Below are positions 1 to 7,406 of a stretch of DNA of 17,282 nt, piece by piece (positions within the stretch are counted from its first letter, which is position 1; every line of letters begins with the position of its first letter). A program made the position numbers and the translations under genes. The stretch covers positions 1-17,282 of the forward strand of contig JAEWAD010000218.1 of NCBI GenBank assembly GCA_023391905.1. Direction: 5' to 3'. Source of the stretch: Pseudomonadota bacterium. GTDB lineage: Bacteria; Pseudomonadota; Alphaproteobacteria; Rhizobiales; Kaistiaceae. The notes below the pieces were generated by a model. The model was not told the origin of the DNA, did not search any database, and saw only the letters and a program-made list of their open reading frames with translations.

Positions 1-12
1 GGGGATGCTGGC

Positions 13-1242
13 ATGGTGAGAAGCCCAGCCATCGTCGAAGGACGGCAGATCAGAACCAAGGCCGTCCGCACGATTTCGCTGTTCGGCGCCACGGGCTCGA
101 TCGGCCGGAGCACTGCCGACGTCATCCTGCAGCATCGCGATGCCTTCGCGGTCGAGGTGGTGACGGCGCAGAGCCGGGTCGAGGAACTCGCGGAGCTGGC
201 GGTTCAGCTCGGCGCGCGATTGGCGGTGATCGGGGATCCTGCTGCCTACGAGACCTTGCGCGACCGCTTGGCGGGAACCGGCATTGCCGTCGCGGCGGGG
301 CCGGCTGCGATCGTCGAGGCGGCATCGCGTCCCGTCGATCTCGTCATGGCGGCGATCGTCGGCGCCGCCGGCCTGGAGCCGACGCTCGCAGCGATCGACG
401 CCGGCGCCGACATCGCGCTCGCCAACAAGGAATGCCTCGTCTGCGCCGGCGCGCTGTTCAACCGGCGCGCGACCGCGGCCAAGGTCCGGGTTCTCCCGGT
501 CGATTCCGAGCACAACGCGATCTTCCAGTCGCTCGACGCGGCGAACGTCGCGGCCGTCGACCGGATCACCGTCACGGCGTCCGGCGGCCCGTTCCGCACC
601 TTCTCGCTCGACGAGATGCGGCGGGTGACGCCGGCGCAGGCACTGAAGCACCCGCGGTGGTCGATGGGGCCGAAGATCTCGATCGATTCGGCGACGATGA
701 TGAACAAGGGCCTCGAACTGATCGAGGCGCATCACCTGTTCGGCATCGAATCGGAACGGCTCGACGTGCTGGTGCATCCGCAGTCCGTGGTGCACGGCTT
801 CGTCACCTATGCCGACGGCTCGATCGTCGCGCAGCTCGGCGCCGCCGACATGCGGATCCCGATTTCGCACTGCCTCGGATGGCCGAACCGTGTCGCGACG
901 GCAACGCCGCGTCTCGACCTCGCGCAGCTGGCGACGCTCACCTTCGAAAAGCCGGATTTGCATCGTTTCCCAGCATTGTCGATCGCGCGCCAGGCCCTCG
1001 AAATCGGGGATTGGGCAACCAATATCCTGAATGCGGCCAACGAAGTGGCGGTCGAGGCTTTTCTGGGCGGCAGGATCGAGTTTCTCGATATCGCCGCGAC
1101 CGTCGAGGCCGTGCTGGAGCGGGCGGGCGCGACGGTCGGGGGCACGGAGTTCACCGCGGTCGAGACCGTCCTGGCGCTGGACGCCGAGGGTCGGCGACTG
1201 GCCGCCGAAATGATCGAATTCCGCGGGCGACGCGCCAGCTGA
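13..1242 (+). CDS. dxr: 1-deoxy-D-xylulose 5-phosphate reductoisomerase
   Basis: Cytosolic enzyme that rearranges and reduces DXP to 2-C-methyl-D-erythritol 4-phosphate using NADPH, the first committed step of the MEP isoprenoid pathway. The 409-residue product has the NADPH-binding GATGSIG loop at residues 25-31 and ANKE at 137-140. Metal ligands expected for the family are visible: D164 and E166 in DSEHN, and E235 in MNKGLELIEAHH. The flap region HPRWSMG lies at 213-219, and H261 follows in VHPQSVVHG. The ATG at 13 is taken as the start because a GGGG run precedes it and no better in-frame start lies before the Rossmann loop. The roughly 18-residue tail before that loop is somewhat long, and upstream sequence is cut off. 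rseP follows after 35 bases, as is common in alphaproteobacteria, where uppS and cdsA usually lie upstream (outside this window). Confidence 0.97.
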   Translation: MVRSPAIVEGRQIRTKAVRTISLFGATGSIGRSTADVILQHRDAFAVEVVTAQSRVEELAELAVQLGARLAVIGDPAAYETLRDRLAGTGIAVAAGPAAIVEAASRPVDLVMAAIVGAAGLEPTLAAIDAGADIALANKECLVCAGALFNRRATAAKVRVLPVDSEHNAIFQSLDAANVAAVDRITVTASGGPFRTFSLDEMRRVTPAQALKHPRWSMGPKISIDSATMMNKGLELIEAHHLFGIESERLDVLVHPQSVVHGFVTYADGSIVAQLGAADMRIPISHCLGWPNRVATATPRLDLAQLATLTFEKPDLHRFPALSIARQALEIGDWATNILNAANEVAVEAFLGGRIEFLDIAATVEAVLERAGATVGGTEFTAVETVLALDAEGRRLAAEMIEFRGRRAS

Positions 1243-1277
1243 TGGCGCCGCGCGTGGAAGCGGAAGGGTACTGAGGA

Positions 1278-2423
1278 ATGGACTTTCTGGCTCCCCTGGG
1301 ACAGTTCGGCACGGGCGCGCTCGGCTACCTGATCCCCTTCCTGTTCGTGCTGACGATCGTCGTCTTCTTCCACGAGCTGGGGCACTTCCTCGTCGCCCGC
1401 TGGTGCGGCGTGCGGGTCAAGGCGTTCTCGATCGGCTTCGGTCCGGAACTGATCGGCTTCAACGACCGCCGCGGCACGCGCTGGAAGATCTCGGCCATTC
1501 CGCTCGGCGGCTATGTGAAATTCCTCGGTGACGAGGATGCCGCTAGCACGCCGAACCGCGACACCATCGCCGGCATGTCGGAGGAGGACCGCAAGGACAC
1601 CTTCTTCGCCAAGAATGTCTGGCAGCGCGCCGCGATCGTCGCCGCTGGCCCGATCGCCAATTTCATTCTCGCCATTGCCATCTTCGCCGGCATCTTCACG
1701 ATCTACGGCCGCGAGACGACGACGGCGCGGGTCGACCAGGTCGTCGCCGGCGGCGCCGCCGAGACGGCGGGCTTCAAGGTCGGCGATCTCGTGCTGTCGA
1801 TCGACGGAACGCCGATCTCCTCCTTCAACGACCTGCAGCGCATCGTCAGCGCCAGCGCCGACGAGCAGCTCACCATCGTCGTCGAGCGCGACGGCGGCGA
1901 GGTGACGCTCGAGGCGACGCCGCAGCGCCGCGAGATCACCGACCGTTTCGGCAACGTGCACAAGATCGGCCAGCTCGGCCTGTCGCGCAGCGCCTCGGCC
2001 GCCGACGTCAAGCGCGAGCGCTACTCGCTGCCTGAGGCGGTCGTGCTTGGCGCGCAGGAGACGTGGTTCATCATCGACCGCACCTTCGACTATATCGGCG
2101 GCATCTTCACCGGTCGCGAATCGACCGAGGAGCTGGGCGGCCCGATTCGCGTCGCGCAGGTATCGGGGCAGGTTGCAACGCTGGGTGTGGTCGCCCTGAT
2201 CAACCTCGCGGCGATCCTCTCCGTCTCGATCGGCCTGCTCAATCTCTTCCCGGTTCCGATGCTGGATGGCGGCCACCTGCTCTTCTATCTGTTCGAGATC
2301 GTGCGCGGGAAACCCCTTAGCCCGCGGGCTCAGGACATCGGATTCCGCATCGGTCTGGCCGCCGTGCTGATGCTGATGCTGTTCACAACATGGAACGATA
2401 TCATCCACTTGAGTTCTTTGTGA
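1278..2423 (+). CDS. rseP: RIP metalloprotease RseP (site-2 protease, M50)
   Basis: Inner-membrane zinc protease that cuts transmembrane segments, in E. coli anti-sigma factor RseA and remnant signal peptides; the substrate in this organism is not shown by the sequence. The 381-residue protein opens with a hydrophobic helix carrying the zinc motif HELGH (residues 32-36). A second membrane segment lies near residues 118-138, and a single PDZ domain spans about 140-212. The family motif PVPMLDGGH follows, with its LDG at 329-331 (D330 the third zinc ligand), then a C-terminal hydrophobic helix near 354-372. E. coli RseP has two PDZ domains; one is usual for shorter homologues. The start is supported by GGAAGGG nine bases upstream and GAGGA directly before the ATG. 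It lies between dxr and bamA, a conserved envelope gene neighbourhood. Confidence 0.96.
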   Translation: MDFLAPLGQFGTGALGYLIPFLFVLTIVVFFHELGHFLVARWCGVRVKAFSIGFGPELIGFNDRRGTRWKISAIPLGGYVKFLGDEDAASTPNRDTIAGMSEEDRKDTFFAKNVWQRAAIVAAGPIANFILAIAIFAGIFTIYGRETTTARVDQVVAGGAAETAGFKVGDLVLSIDGTPISSFNDLQRIVSASADEQLTIVVERDGGEVTLEATPQRREITDRFGNVHKIGQLGLSRSASAADVKRERYSLPEAVVLGAQETWFIIDRTFDYIGGIFTGRESTEELGGPIRVAQVSGQVATLGVVALINLAAILSVSIGLLNLFPVPMLDGGHLLFYLFEIVRGKPLSPRAQDIGFRIGLAAVLMLMLFTTWNDIIHLSSL

Positions 2424-2441
2424 CCAAGCGTGGCCGCTTGG
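2424..2441 (+). other. Short hairpin just after rseP
   Basis: CCAAGCG-TGGC-CGCTTGG forms a 7-bp stem with a 4-base loop starting one base after the rseP stop codon. No T run follows, so it is not a standard intrinsic terminator. It could stabilise the 3' end of the dxr-rseP message or be a Rho-related or attenuating structure. Function is unassigned. Confidence 0.45.
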
Positions 2442-2459
2442 CAACGGACGGTTAAATTC

Positions 2460-2513
2460 CTTTGTGGCAGACTGGTGCTTGGCTTGCGAATGGGTCAGGC
2501 GCATGCCACAAAG
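2460..2513. repeat. Widely spaced 10-bp perfect inverted repeat upstream of bamA
   Basis: CTTTGTGGCA (2460-2469) and TGCCACAAAG (2504-2513) are exact reverse complements separated by 34 bases. They lie in the 174-base gap between rseP and bamA. The octamer TTGCGAAT occurs inside the loop (2484-2491) and again at 2534-2541, 50 bases on. The arrangement could be a pair of operator half-sites about four helical turns apart, or the base of a structured leader. No known regulator motif is recognised. The rest of this gap (2514-2597) shows no promoter I can name with confidence. Confidence 0.5.
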
Positions 2514-2597
2514 CTGCAGTCGATCGGTCCGGTTTGCGAATCCTTTTACGGGGGGTTCGGACTGGGAAGTCAGAATAGAACAGGGCGTTTGAACCCA

Positions 2598-4961
2598 ATG
2601 AATTCCATCAAGACTTTCACGCGGGGAGCCGCTCGTGCCGCGGTCATGACTGTGGCCGTGCCGGCAATCGCCGCGCAGATGTCCGTCATTGGGGCGACGT
2701 CGGCCCATGCCGAGGTCGTGCGTAACATCGTCGTCCAGGGTAATACCCGCGTCGATCCCGAGACCGTCCGCAACTATCTTTCGATCGAGCCCGGTCGCAA
2801 TTTCGGCCCCGCCGAGATCAACGAATCGGTCAAGGCGCTCTATGCGACGGGCCTGTTCTCGGACGTGAAGATCTCGCGTCAGGGCAATTCGCTGGTCGTT
2901 AGCGTCAAGGAAAACAACATCGTCGGCAACGTCCGCTTCGAGGGCAACAAGAAGCTCAAGAAGGACATGCTGCAGCCGCTGCTGGAGACCAAGTCTCGCG
3001 GCGTGCTGACCCAGGAGAAGCTGGACGGCGACGTCGAGCGGATCAAGGAAGCCTATCGCCGCAACGGTCGTTCCGAGGCGGGTGTCTCGGTCGTCACGAC
3101 GCCGCGCGAGAGCGGCCGCATCGACGTTACCTTCAAGGTCGATGAAGGCACGCGCACCGGCATCTCCAGCATCAACTTCGTCGGCAACAAGCACTTCTCG
3201 AGCGGTCGCCTGCGCGACGTGATGACGACGAAGCGCACGAACATCACCAGCTGGCTGTCCAAGCGCGACACGTTCGACGAGGCTCGCTTCGAGGCCGACC
3301 AGGAGCTGATCCGTCGCCTCTACATGCGCAACGGCTTCGCTGATTTCCGCATCGTCTCGGCCGAGGCCAATTTCGACGAGGCGAAGAACCGCTATAACCT
3401 CGTCATCACGGTCGACGAGGGTCCGCGCTACCGCTTCGGCACGGTCAATGTCGACTCGTCGATCCCCGAGGTCGATGCCGCCAATCTGCGCGGCCTGGTG
3501 CGTACCCGCGAAGGCCGCGTCTTCAACGCGACCGCGATCGAGCGCACGACCGAAGACCTCAACACGGCCGTGGCGCGCAAGGGCTTCTCCTTCGCGCAGG
3601 TCCGTCCGCGCGGTGATCGCAACTACGAGAACCACACGATCGACGTCACCTACCTGATCGACGAAGGCCCGCGGCTCTATGTCGAGCGCATCAACGTGCG
3701 CGGCAACACCCGTACGCGTGACTACGTCATCCGGCGCGAGTTCGACCTGGCCGAAGGCGATGCGTTCAACCGCGTCATCGTCGACAAGGCCGAGCGTCGC
3801 CTGAAGAATCTCGGCTACTTCAAGACGGTCTCTGTGACGACCCAGCCGGGCAGCTCGCCCGACAAGGTCGTGATCGACGTCAACGTCGAAGACCAGTCGA
3901 CCGGTTCGTTCCAGATCGGCGGCGGCTACACCACCGACCAGGGCGGCGGCTTCATCGCCCAGGTGTCGATGACCGAGAAGAACTTCCTCGGCCGTGGCCA
4001 GTACCTGAAGATCGCGGTCGGCGGCGGCGTGGACGACCGCACGGCGAACGTCTCGTTCACCGAGCCGTACTTCCTCGGCCGGCGCATGTCGCTCGGTTTC
4101 GACGCCTTCTACAATCAGGCGAAGGAATCCGACTTCCGCGCCTACAACATGGACACCTATGGCGGCACCATCCGCCTGGGCCTGCCCATCACCGACGATT
4201 TCAACGTCCAGCTGAACTACAAGCTGGTCCAGCGTGACGTGAAGTCGTATGGCGACCAGTACATCACGAACCCGTATCCGGGCGATCTGCCGCTCCTCGA
4301 GGAGCTCTACCCGCTCGGCACCTGGATCAACTCGTCGGTCGGCTACCAGCTGACCTACTCGACGATCGACAACCTCAACGATCCGCGCGACGGCGTGTTC
4401 TTCCGCTTCGCGCAGGACTTCGCGGGCGTCGGCGGCGACGGCCAGTTCATGCGCTCGATCGTCGATGCGCGCTACTACAAGGAACTGTGGCCGGATTCGA
4501 ACGTCGTCGGCTTCGTCAAGGCCGGCGCGGGCAACGTCACCGGTCTCGGCAAGGATGTCGCGGTTCTCGACAACTTCTTCCGCGGCGGCGAGACGATCCG
4601 CGGCTTCGAATCCTACGGCTATGGCGGTCGCGTCCAGGGTCTGAAGGACGACTACGCCATCGGCGGCAAGAACTACTGGAACGTCACGGCGGAAGCTCAG
4701 TTCCCGCTGCCGCTGTTCCCGGAAGAGTTTGGCCTGCGCGGCGCGGTCTTCGCCGATGCTGGCTCGCTCTGGGGCAACGACGTCGACGATATCCCGGGCT
4801 ACACCATCGATGACAGCTCGATGGTTCGTTCGTCGGTCGGTGCTTCGATCATCTGGAACTCGCCGTTCGGTCTGCTCCGTGCTGATTTCGCCGAGGCGCT
4901 CACCAAGGCGGATTGGGACAAGACGCAGGTGTTCCGCTTCAGCGCTGGCACGCAGTTCTGA
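2598..4961 (+). CDS. bamA: Outer membrane protein assembly factor BamA
   Basis: Central subunit of the BAM complex, which folds and inserts beta-barrel proteins into the outer membrane. The chosen start (MNSIKTF) gives 787 residues. It begins a signal peptide with basic residues, a hydrophobic stretch and a likely cleavage after AHA at residue 38; an upstream in-frame ATG at 2430 would only add 56 residues unlike a signal peptide. Five POTRA domains follow, roughly 39-107, 108-184, 185-277, 278-359 and 360-435, several ending in the DEG or VKEN type of strand. The 16-stranded barrel domain runs from about 436, carries the loop-6 motif IRGF at 667-670 (VRGF in many homologues), and ends in the aromatic C-terminus GTQF expected of an outer-membrane barrel. 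The stop is doubled (TGA TAG), and a strong terminator follows. Confidence 0.97.
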   Translation: MNSIKTFTRGAARAAVMTVAVPAIAAQMSVIGATSAHAEVVRNIVVQGNTRVDPETVRNYLSIEPGRNFGPAEINESVKALYATGLFSDVKISRQGNSLVVSVKENNIVGNVRFEGNKKLKKDMLQPLLETKSRGVLTQEKLDGDVERIKEAYRRNGRSEAGVSVVTTPRESGRIDVTFKVDEGTRTGISSINFVGNKHFSSGRLRDVMTTKRTNITSWLSKRDTFDEARFEADQELIRRLYMRNGFADFRIVSAEANFDEAKNRYNLVITVDEGPRYRFGTVNVDSSIPEVDAANLRGLVRTREGRVFNATAIERTTEDLNTAVARKGFSFAQVRPRGDRNYENHTIDVTYLIDEGPRLYVERINVRGNTRTRDYVIRREFDLAEGDAFNRVIVDKAERRLKNLGYFKTVSVTTQPGSSPDKVVIDVNVEDQSTGSFQIGGGYTTDQGGGFIAQVSMTEKNFLGRGQYLKIAVGGGVDDRTANVSFTEPYFLGRRMSLGFDAFYNQAKESDFRAYNMDTYGGTIRLGLPITDDFNVQLNYKLVQRDVKSYGDQYITNPYPGDLPLLEELYPLGTWINSSVGYQLTYSTIDNLNDPRDGVFFRFAQDFAGVGGDGQFMRSIVDARYYKELWPDSNVVGFVKAGAGNVTGLGKDVAVLDNFFRGGETIRGFESYGYGGRVQGLKDDYAIGGKNYWNVTAEAQFPLPLFPEEFGLRGAVFADAGSLWGNDVDDIPGYTIDDSSMVRSSVGASIIWNSPFGLLRADFAEALTKADWDKTQVFRFSAGTQF

Positions 4962-4981
4962 TAGCCTCTATAGAGAGTTGC

Positions 4982-5010
4982 AAGGCCGCCGGGTGAGCCG
5001 GCGGCCTTTT
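4982..5010 (+). terminator. Rho-independent terminator after bamA
   Basis: AAGGCCGCCGG and CCGGCGGCCTT form an 11-bp perfect stem with loop GTGAG, followed by TTTT (5007-5010) and CTGTTTG. It begins 20 bases after the bamA stop and ends 20 bases before lpxD, so it should uncouple at least part of lpxD operon transcription from bamA. Confidence 0.88.
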
Positions 5011-5030
5011 CTGTTTGTGGACCTCACGGC

Positions 5031-6095
5031 ATGGCTGATCCCGTTTTCTTCGCGCCGTCCGGGCCGATCTCGCTCGACGACATCGTCGCCCTGACCGGGG
5101 CGCGGATCGCCAACGGCGTCGAAGGCTCCCGGATCGTCACCGGTGTCGCGCCGCTCGACCAGGCCCGCGCGACCGACCTGACCTTCATCGACAATCCGCG
5201 TTACCTGCCGCTGCTCGGCGACACCCAGGCGGCGGCGTGCTTCTGCTCGCCCAAGCAGGTCGCGTCGGTTCCTGCCGGCGTCGCCGCGCTGGAGACGGCG
5301 AAGCCCTACGAGGCCTATGTCGCCGTTCAGGTGAAGCTCTATCCGACCTCGCTCCGACCGGCGCTCGTGACCGACGCGGGCGTCGCGCCGGGCGCGCATG
5401 TGCATGAAAGCGCGCGGCTTGAGGCCGGTGTCACGGTGGAGCCGGGTGCCGTCGTCGGTGCCGGCGCCGAAATCGGCAGCGGCACCGTCATCGGCCCGAC
5501 GGCCGTCATCGGCGCGAATGTCCGGATCGGCCGCGACTGTTCGATCTCTGCTGGAGCAACGGTCGCCAACGCCTTGATCGGAAACAGGGTTATCCTGCAT
5601 CCCGGCGTCCGCGTCGGCCAGGACGGCTTTGGCTATCTGATGAGCGGCAAGGGGCATTCCAAGGTGCCGCAGATCGGCCGCGTCGTCATTCAGGACGATG
5701 TCGAGATCGGCGCCAACACGACGATCGATCGCGGCGCCAATCGCGACACGGTGATCGGCGAGGGCACCAAGATCGACAACCAGGTGCAGGTCGGCCACAA
5801 CGTCGTCATTGGCCGGCATTGCGTCATCGTCTCGATGGTGGCGCTCGCCGGCAGCGCGACGCTCGGCGATTTCGTCGTCCTCGGCGGCCAGGTCGGCGTC
5901 AACGGCCACGTCACCATCGGCTCCGGCGCCCAGGTCGCGGCGACGTCGAGCGTCAAGGACGATCTCGCACCGGGCGGCCGCTATGGTGGCGCGCCGGCCC
6001 GCAGCATCAAGGAATGGTTCCGCGAGGAGGTCGCCCTGAGGCGGCTGGCCCAGCGGGAAGCCAAGACAGGACACAAGGATACTCAGGGGGATTGA
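5031..6095 (+). CDS. lpxD: UDP-3-O-(3-hydroxyacyl)glucosamine N-acyltransferase
   Basis: Third step of lipid A synthesis: transfers a 3-hydroxyacyl chain from ACP to the 2-amino group of UDP-3-O-acyl-glucosamine in the cytosol. The 354-residue protein has the N-terminal uridine-binding domain (about 1-108, with the family-type stretch DLTFIDNPRYLPLL), then a left-handed beta-helix of hexapeptide repeats (about 115-320), and a C-terminal helix. The catalytic histidine is expected to be H256 in QVGHNVVIG, matching H239 of E. coli LpxD. The GFGYL motif is at 199-203. The ribosome-binding site is weak (GGAC about 11 bases upstream), but no better start fits the domain. It heads the lpxD-fabZ-lpxA-lpxI-lpxB run, only 20 bases beyond a terminator, so its promoter must overlap that terminator or bamA read-through must feed it. 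Confidence 0.97.
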   Translation: MADPVFFAPSGPISLDDIVALTGARIANGVEGSRIVTGVAPLDQARATDLTFIDNPRYLPLLGDTQAAACFCSPKQVASVPAGVAALETAKPYEAYVAVQVKLYPTSLRPALVTDAGVAPGAHVHESARLEAGVTVEPGAVVGAGAEIGSGTVIGPTAVIGANVRIGRDCSISAGATVANALIGNRVILHPGVRVGQDGFGYLMSGKGHSKVPQIGRVVIQDDVEIGANTTIDRGANRDTVIGEGTKIDNQVQVGHNVVIGRHCVIVSMVALAGSATLGDFVVLGGQVGVNGHVTIGSGAQVAATSSVKDDLAPGGRYGGAPARSIKEWFREEVALRRLAQREAKTGHKDTQGD

Positions 6096-6099
6096 GCCC

Positions 6100-6567
6100 A
6101 TGACCGTGACCGAAGAAACGATTGAGCTTGGCTCGGCCGACATCCAGAAGATCCTCGAGCTTCTGCCGCATCGCTATCCGTTCCTGATGGTCGACCGCAT
6201 CGTCGATATCGACCGGGACGAGAGCGCCAGGGGCCTGAAGAACGTCTCCTTCAATGAGCCGCATTTTCAGGGTCATTTCCCCGGCCACCCGGTGATGCCG
6301 GGCGTGCTGATCCTCGAGGGCATGGCGCAGACGGCCGGTGCGATCTGCATTCGCAACGCCGCCAAGGACGGCCCGCCGCGCGTCGTCTACCTGATGACGA
6401 TCGACGGCGCCAAGTTCCGCAAGCCGGTGGTGCCCGGCGACGTGCTCGAATATCACGTGCGCAAGACGCGTTCGCGCGGCGTCGTCTGGAAGTTCCAGTG
6501 CGACGGCATCGTCGCGGGGGTCAAGGTCGCAGAGGCTGAGATCAGCGCCATGCTGATCGATCAGTGA
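6100..6567 (+). CDS. fabZ: 3-hydroxyacyl-[ACP] dehydratase FabZ
   Basis: Cytosolic hot-dog-fold enzyme that dehydrates 3-hydroxyacyl-ACP in fatty acid elongation. It competes for the same hydroxyacyl-ACP pool used by LpxA and LpxD. The 155-residue product shows LLPHRYPFLMVDR at 21-33 and the active-site segment HFQGHFPGHPVMPGV at 55-69. The catalytic pair is expected to be H59 and E73 (ILEGMAQ), equivalent to H54 and E68 of E. coli FabZ. The start lies four bases after the lpxD stop, with AGGGGG upstream, so translation is probably coupled. Length and placement between lpxD and lpxA are typical for proteobacteria. Confidence 0.97.
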   Translation: MTVTEETIELGSADIQKILELLPHRYPFLMVDRIVDIDRDESARGLKNVSFNEPHFQGHFPGHPVMPGVLILEGMAQTAGAICIRNAAKDGPPRVVYLMTIDGAKFRKPVVPGDVLEYHVRKTRSRGVVWKFQCDGIVAGVKVAEAEISAMLIDQ

Positions 6568-6577
6568 ACGGAGCTTC

Positions 6578-7396
6578 ATGAGCAACATCCATCCCACAGC
6601 CGTCATCGAGGACGGCGCCCGTCTGGGCGCCGACGTCCGTGTCGGCGCCTTTTCGCTGATCGGCCGCGACGTGGTTCTCGGCGATGGCGTGGTGGTCCAC
6701 AACCACGTCTCGATCGCTGCCCATACGACGGTCGGCGCGGGCACGGCGATCCACCCCTTCGCCTCGATCGGAGGTAACCCGCAGTCCGTCCACTACAAGG
6801 GCGAGCCGGGTCTGGTGACGATCGGCGAGAATTGCGTCATCCGCGAGAACGTCACCATCAGCATCGGCTCGGTCGGCGACCGGCGCGAGACCAAGATCGG
6901 TGATCGCTGCTTCCTGATGACGGGTGTGCACATCGCGCACGACTGCTCGCTCGGCAACGACGTGATCATGGCGAATTGCGCGACGCTGGGCGGCCACGTC
7001 CAGATCGGCAACAACGTGTTCCTCGGCGGCCTTTGCGCGCTGCACCAGTTCGTGCGCGTCGGCGACCAGGCGATCATCGGTGGCCTCTGTCCGATTTGGC
7101 ACGATGTCATCCCGTTCGGCGCCGTGCGCGAGGGCGCGGAAGGCCTCGGTGGCCTCAACATCATCGGCCTGAAGCGCCGCGGTTTCGACCGGCCGCAGAT
7201 CCAGCGCCTGCGCGCCGCTTATCGCGACCTGTTCTTCGGTCCCGGCCAGCTGGCCGAGCGCATCGAGACGGTTGCGGAGCGGTACAAGGATGATGCCAAC
7301 GTCATGCATGTGGTGGACTTCATCCACCAGCGCGGCAAGCGCCGCCTGACGGTGCCGCGCAGCGCGGCGACCGAGCATCACGACGCGGACGCGTGA
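6578..7396 (+). CDS. lpxA: UDP-GlcNAc-type acyl-ACP O-acyltransferase LpxA (variant motifs)
   Basis: First step of lipid A synthesis: puts a 3-hydroxyacyl chain on position 3 of the UDP-sugar. The 272-residue protein is a left-handed beta-helix (to about 190) with a C-terminal helical domain. Expected catalytic and binding residues are kept: H118 and H121 in VHIAHDC (E. coli H122 and H125), H140, H156 in HQF, N194 and R200 in NIIGLKRRG. G169 aligns with the acyl-length residue G173 of E. coli. Three usually conserved stretches differ: PQDLKY is PQSVHY (68-73), HRGT is SIGS (95-98), and GNHA is replaced within AVREGAEG (182-189). This may mean a changed sugar-nucleotide preference, for example the 3-amino analogue used in diaminoglucose lipid A of many Hyphomicrobiales; that is inference. 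A GGAG site precedes the ATG; the gap from fabZ is 10 bases. Confidence 0.94.
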   Translation: MSNIHPTAVIEDGARLGADVRVGAFSLIGRDVVLGDGVVVHNHVSIAAHTTVGAGTAIHPFASIGGNPQSVHYKGEPGLVTIGENCVIRENVTISIGSVGDRRETKIGDRCFLMTGVHIAHDCSLGNDVIMANCATLGGHVQIGNNVFLGGLCALHQFVRVGDQAIIGGLCPIWHDVIPFGAVREGAEGLGGLNIIGLKRRGFDRPQIQRLRAAYRDLFFGPGQLAERIETVAERYKDDANVMHVVDFIHQRGKRRLTVPRSAATEHHDADA

Positions 7397-7406
7397 GAAT
7401 GCGGCC

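Noticed and set aside
2464..2480. Sigma-54 type promoter (TGGCA...GTGCT) before bamA
   Set aside because: The spacing between the GG and GC pairs is nine bases rather than ten, and the remaining consensus is weak.
2578..2594. Second SOS box before bamA (GAAC...GAAC)
   Set aside because: The spacer is nine bases, not seven, and bamA is not expected in the SOS regulon.
2430..2597. N-terminal extension of BamA by 56 residues
   Set aside because: The signal peptide begins at the ATG at 2598; the extension covers non-coding inverted repeats.
807..3635. A 942-codon open frame on the - strand across dxr, rseP and bamA
   Set aside because: It is antisense to three recognised genes, has low-complexity R/A/D/V-rich composition, and is the expected mirror of GC-rich codon bias.
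5375..5960. Tandem protein repeats in lpxD (and in lpxA) as possible DNA repeats or genetic duplication
   Set aside because: They are the normal hexapeptide repeats of the left-handed beta-helix fold.
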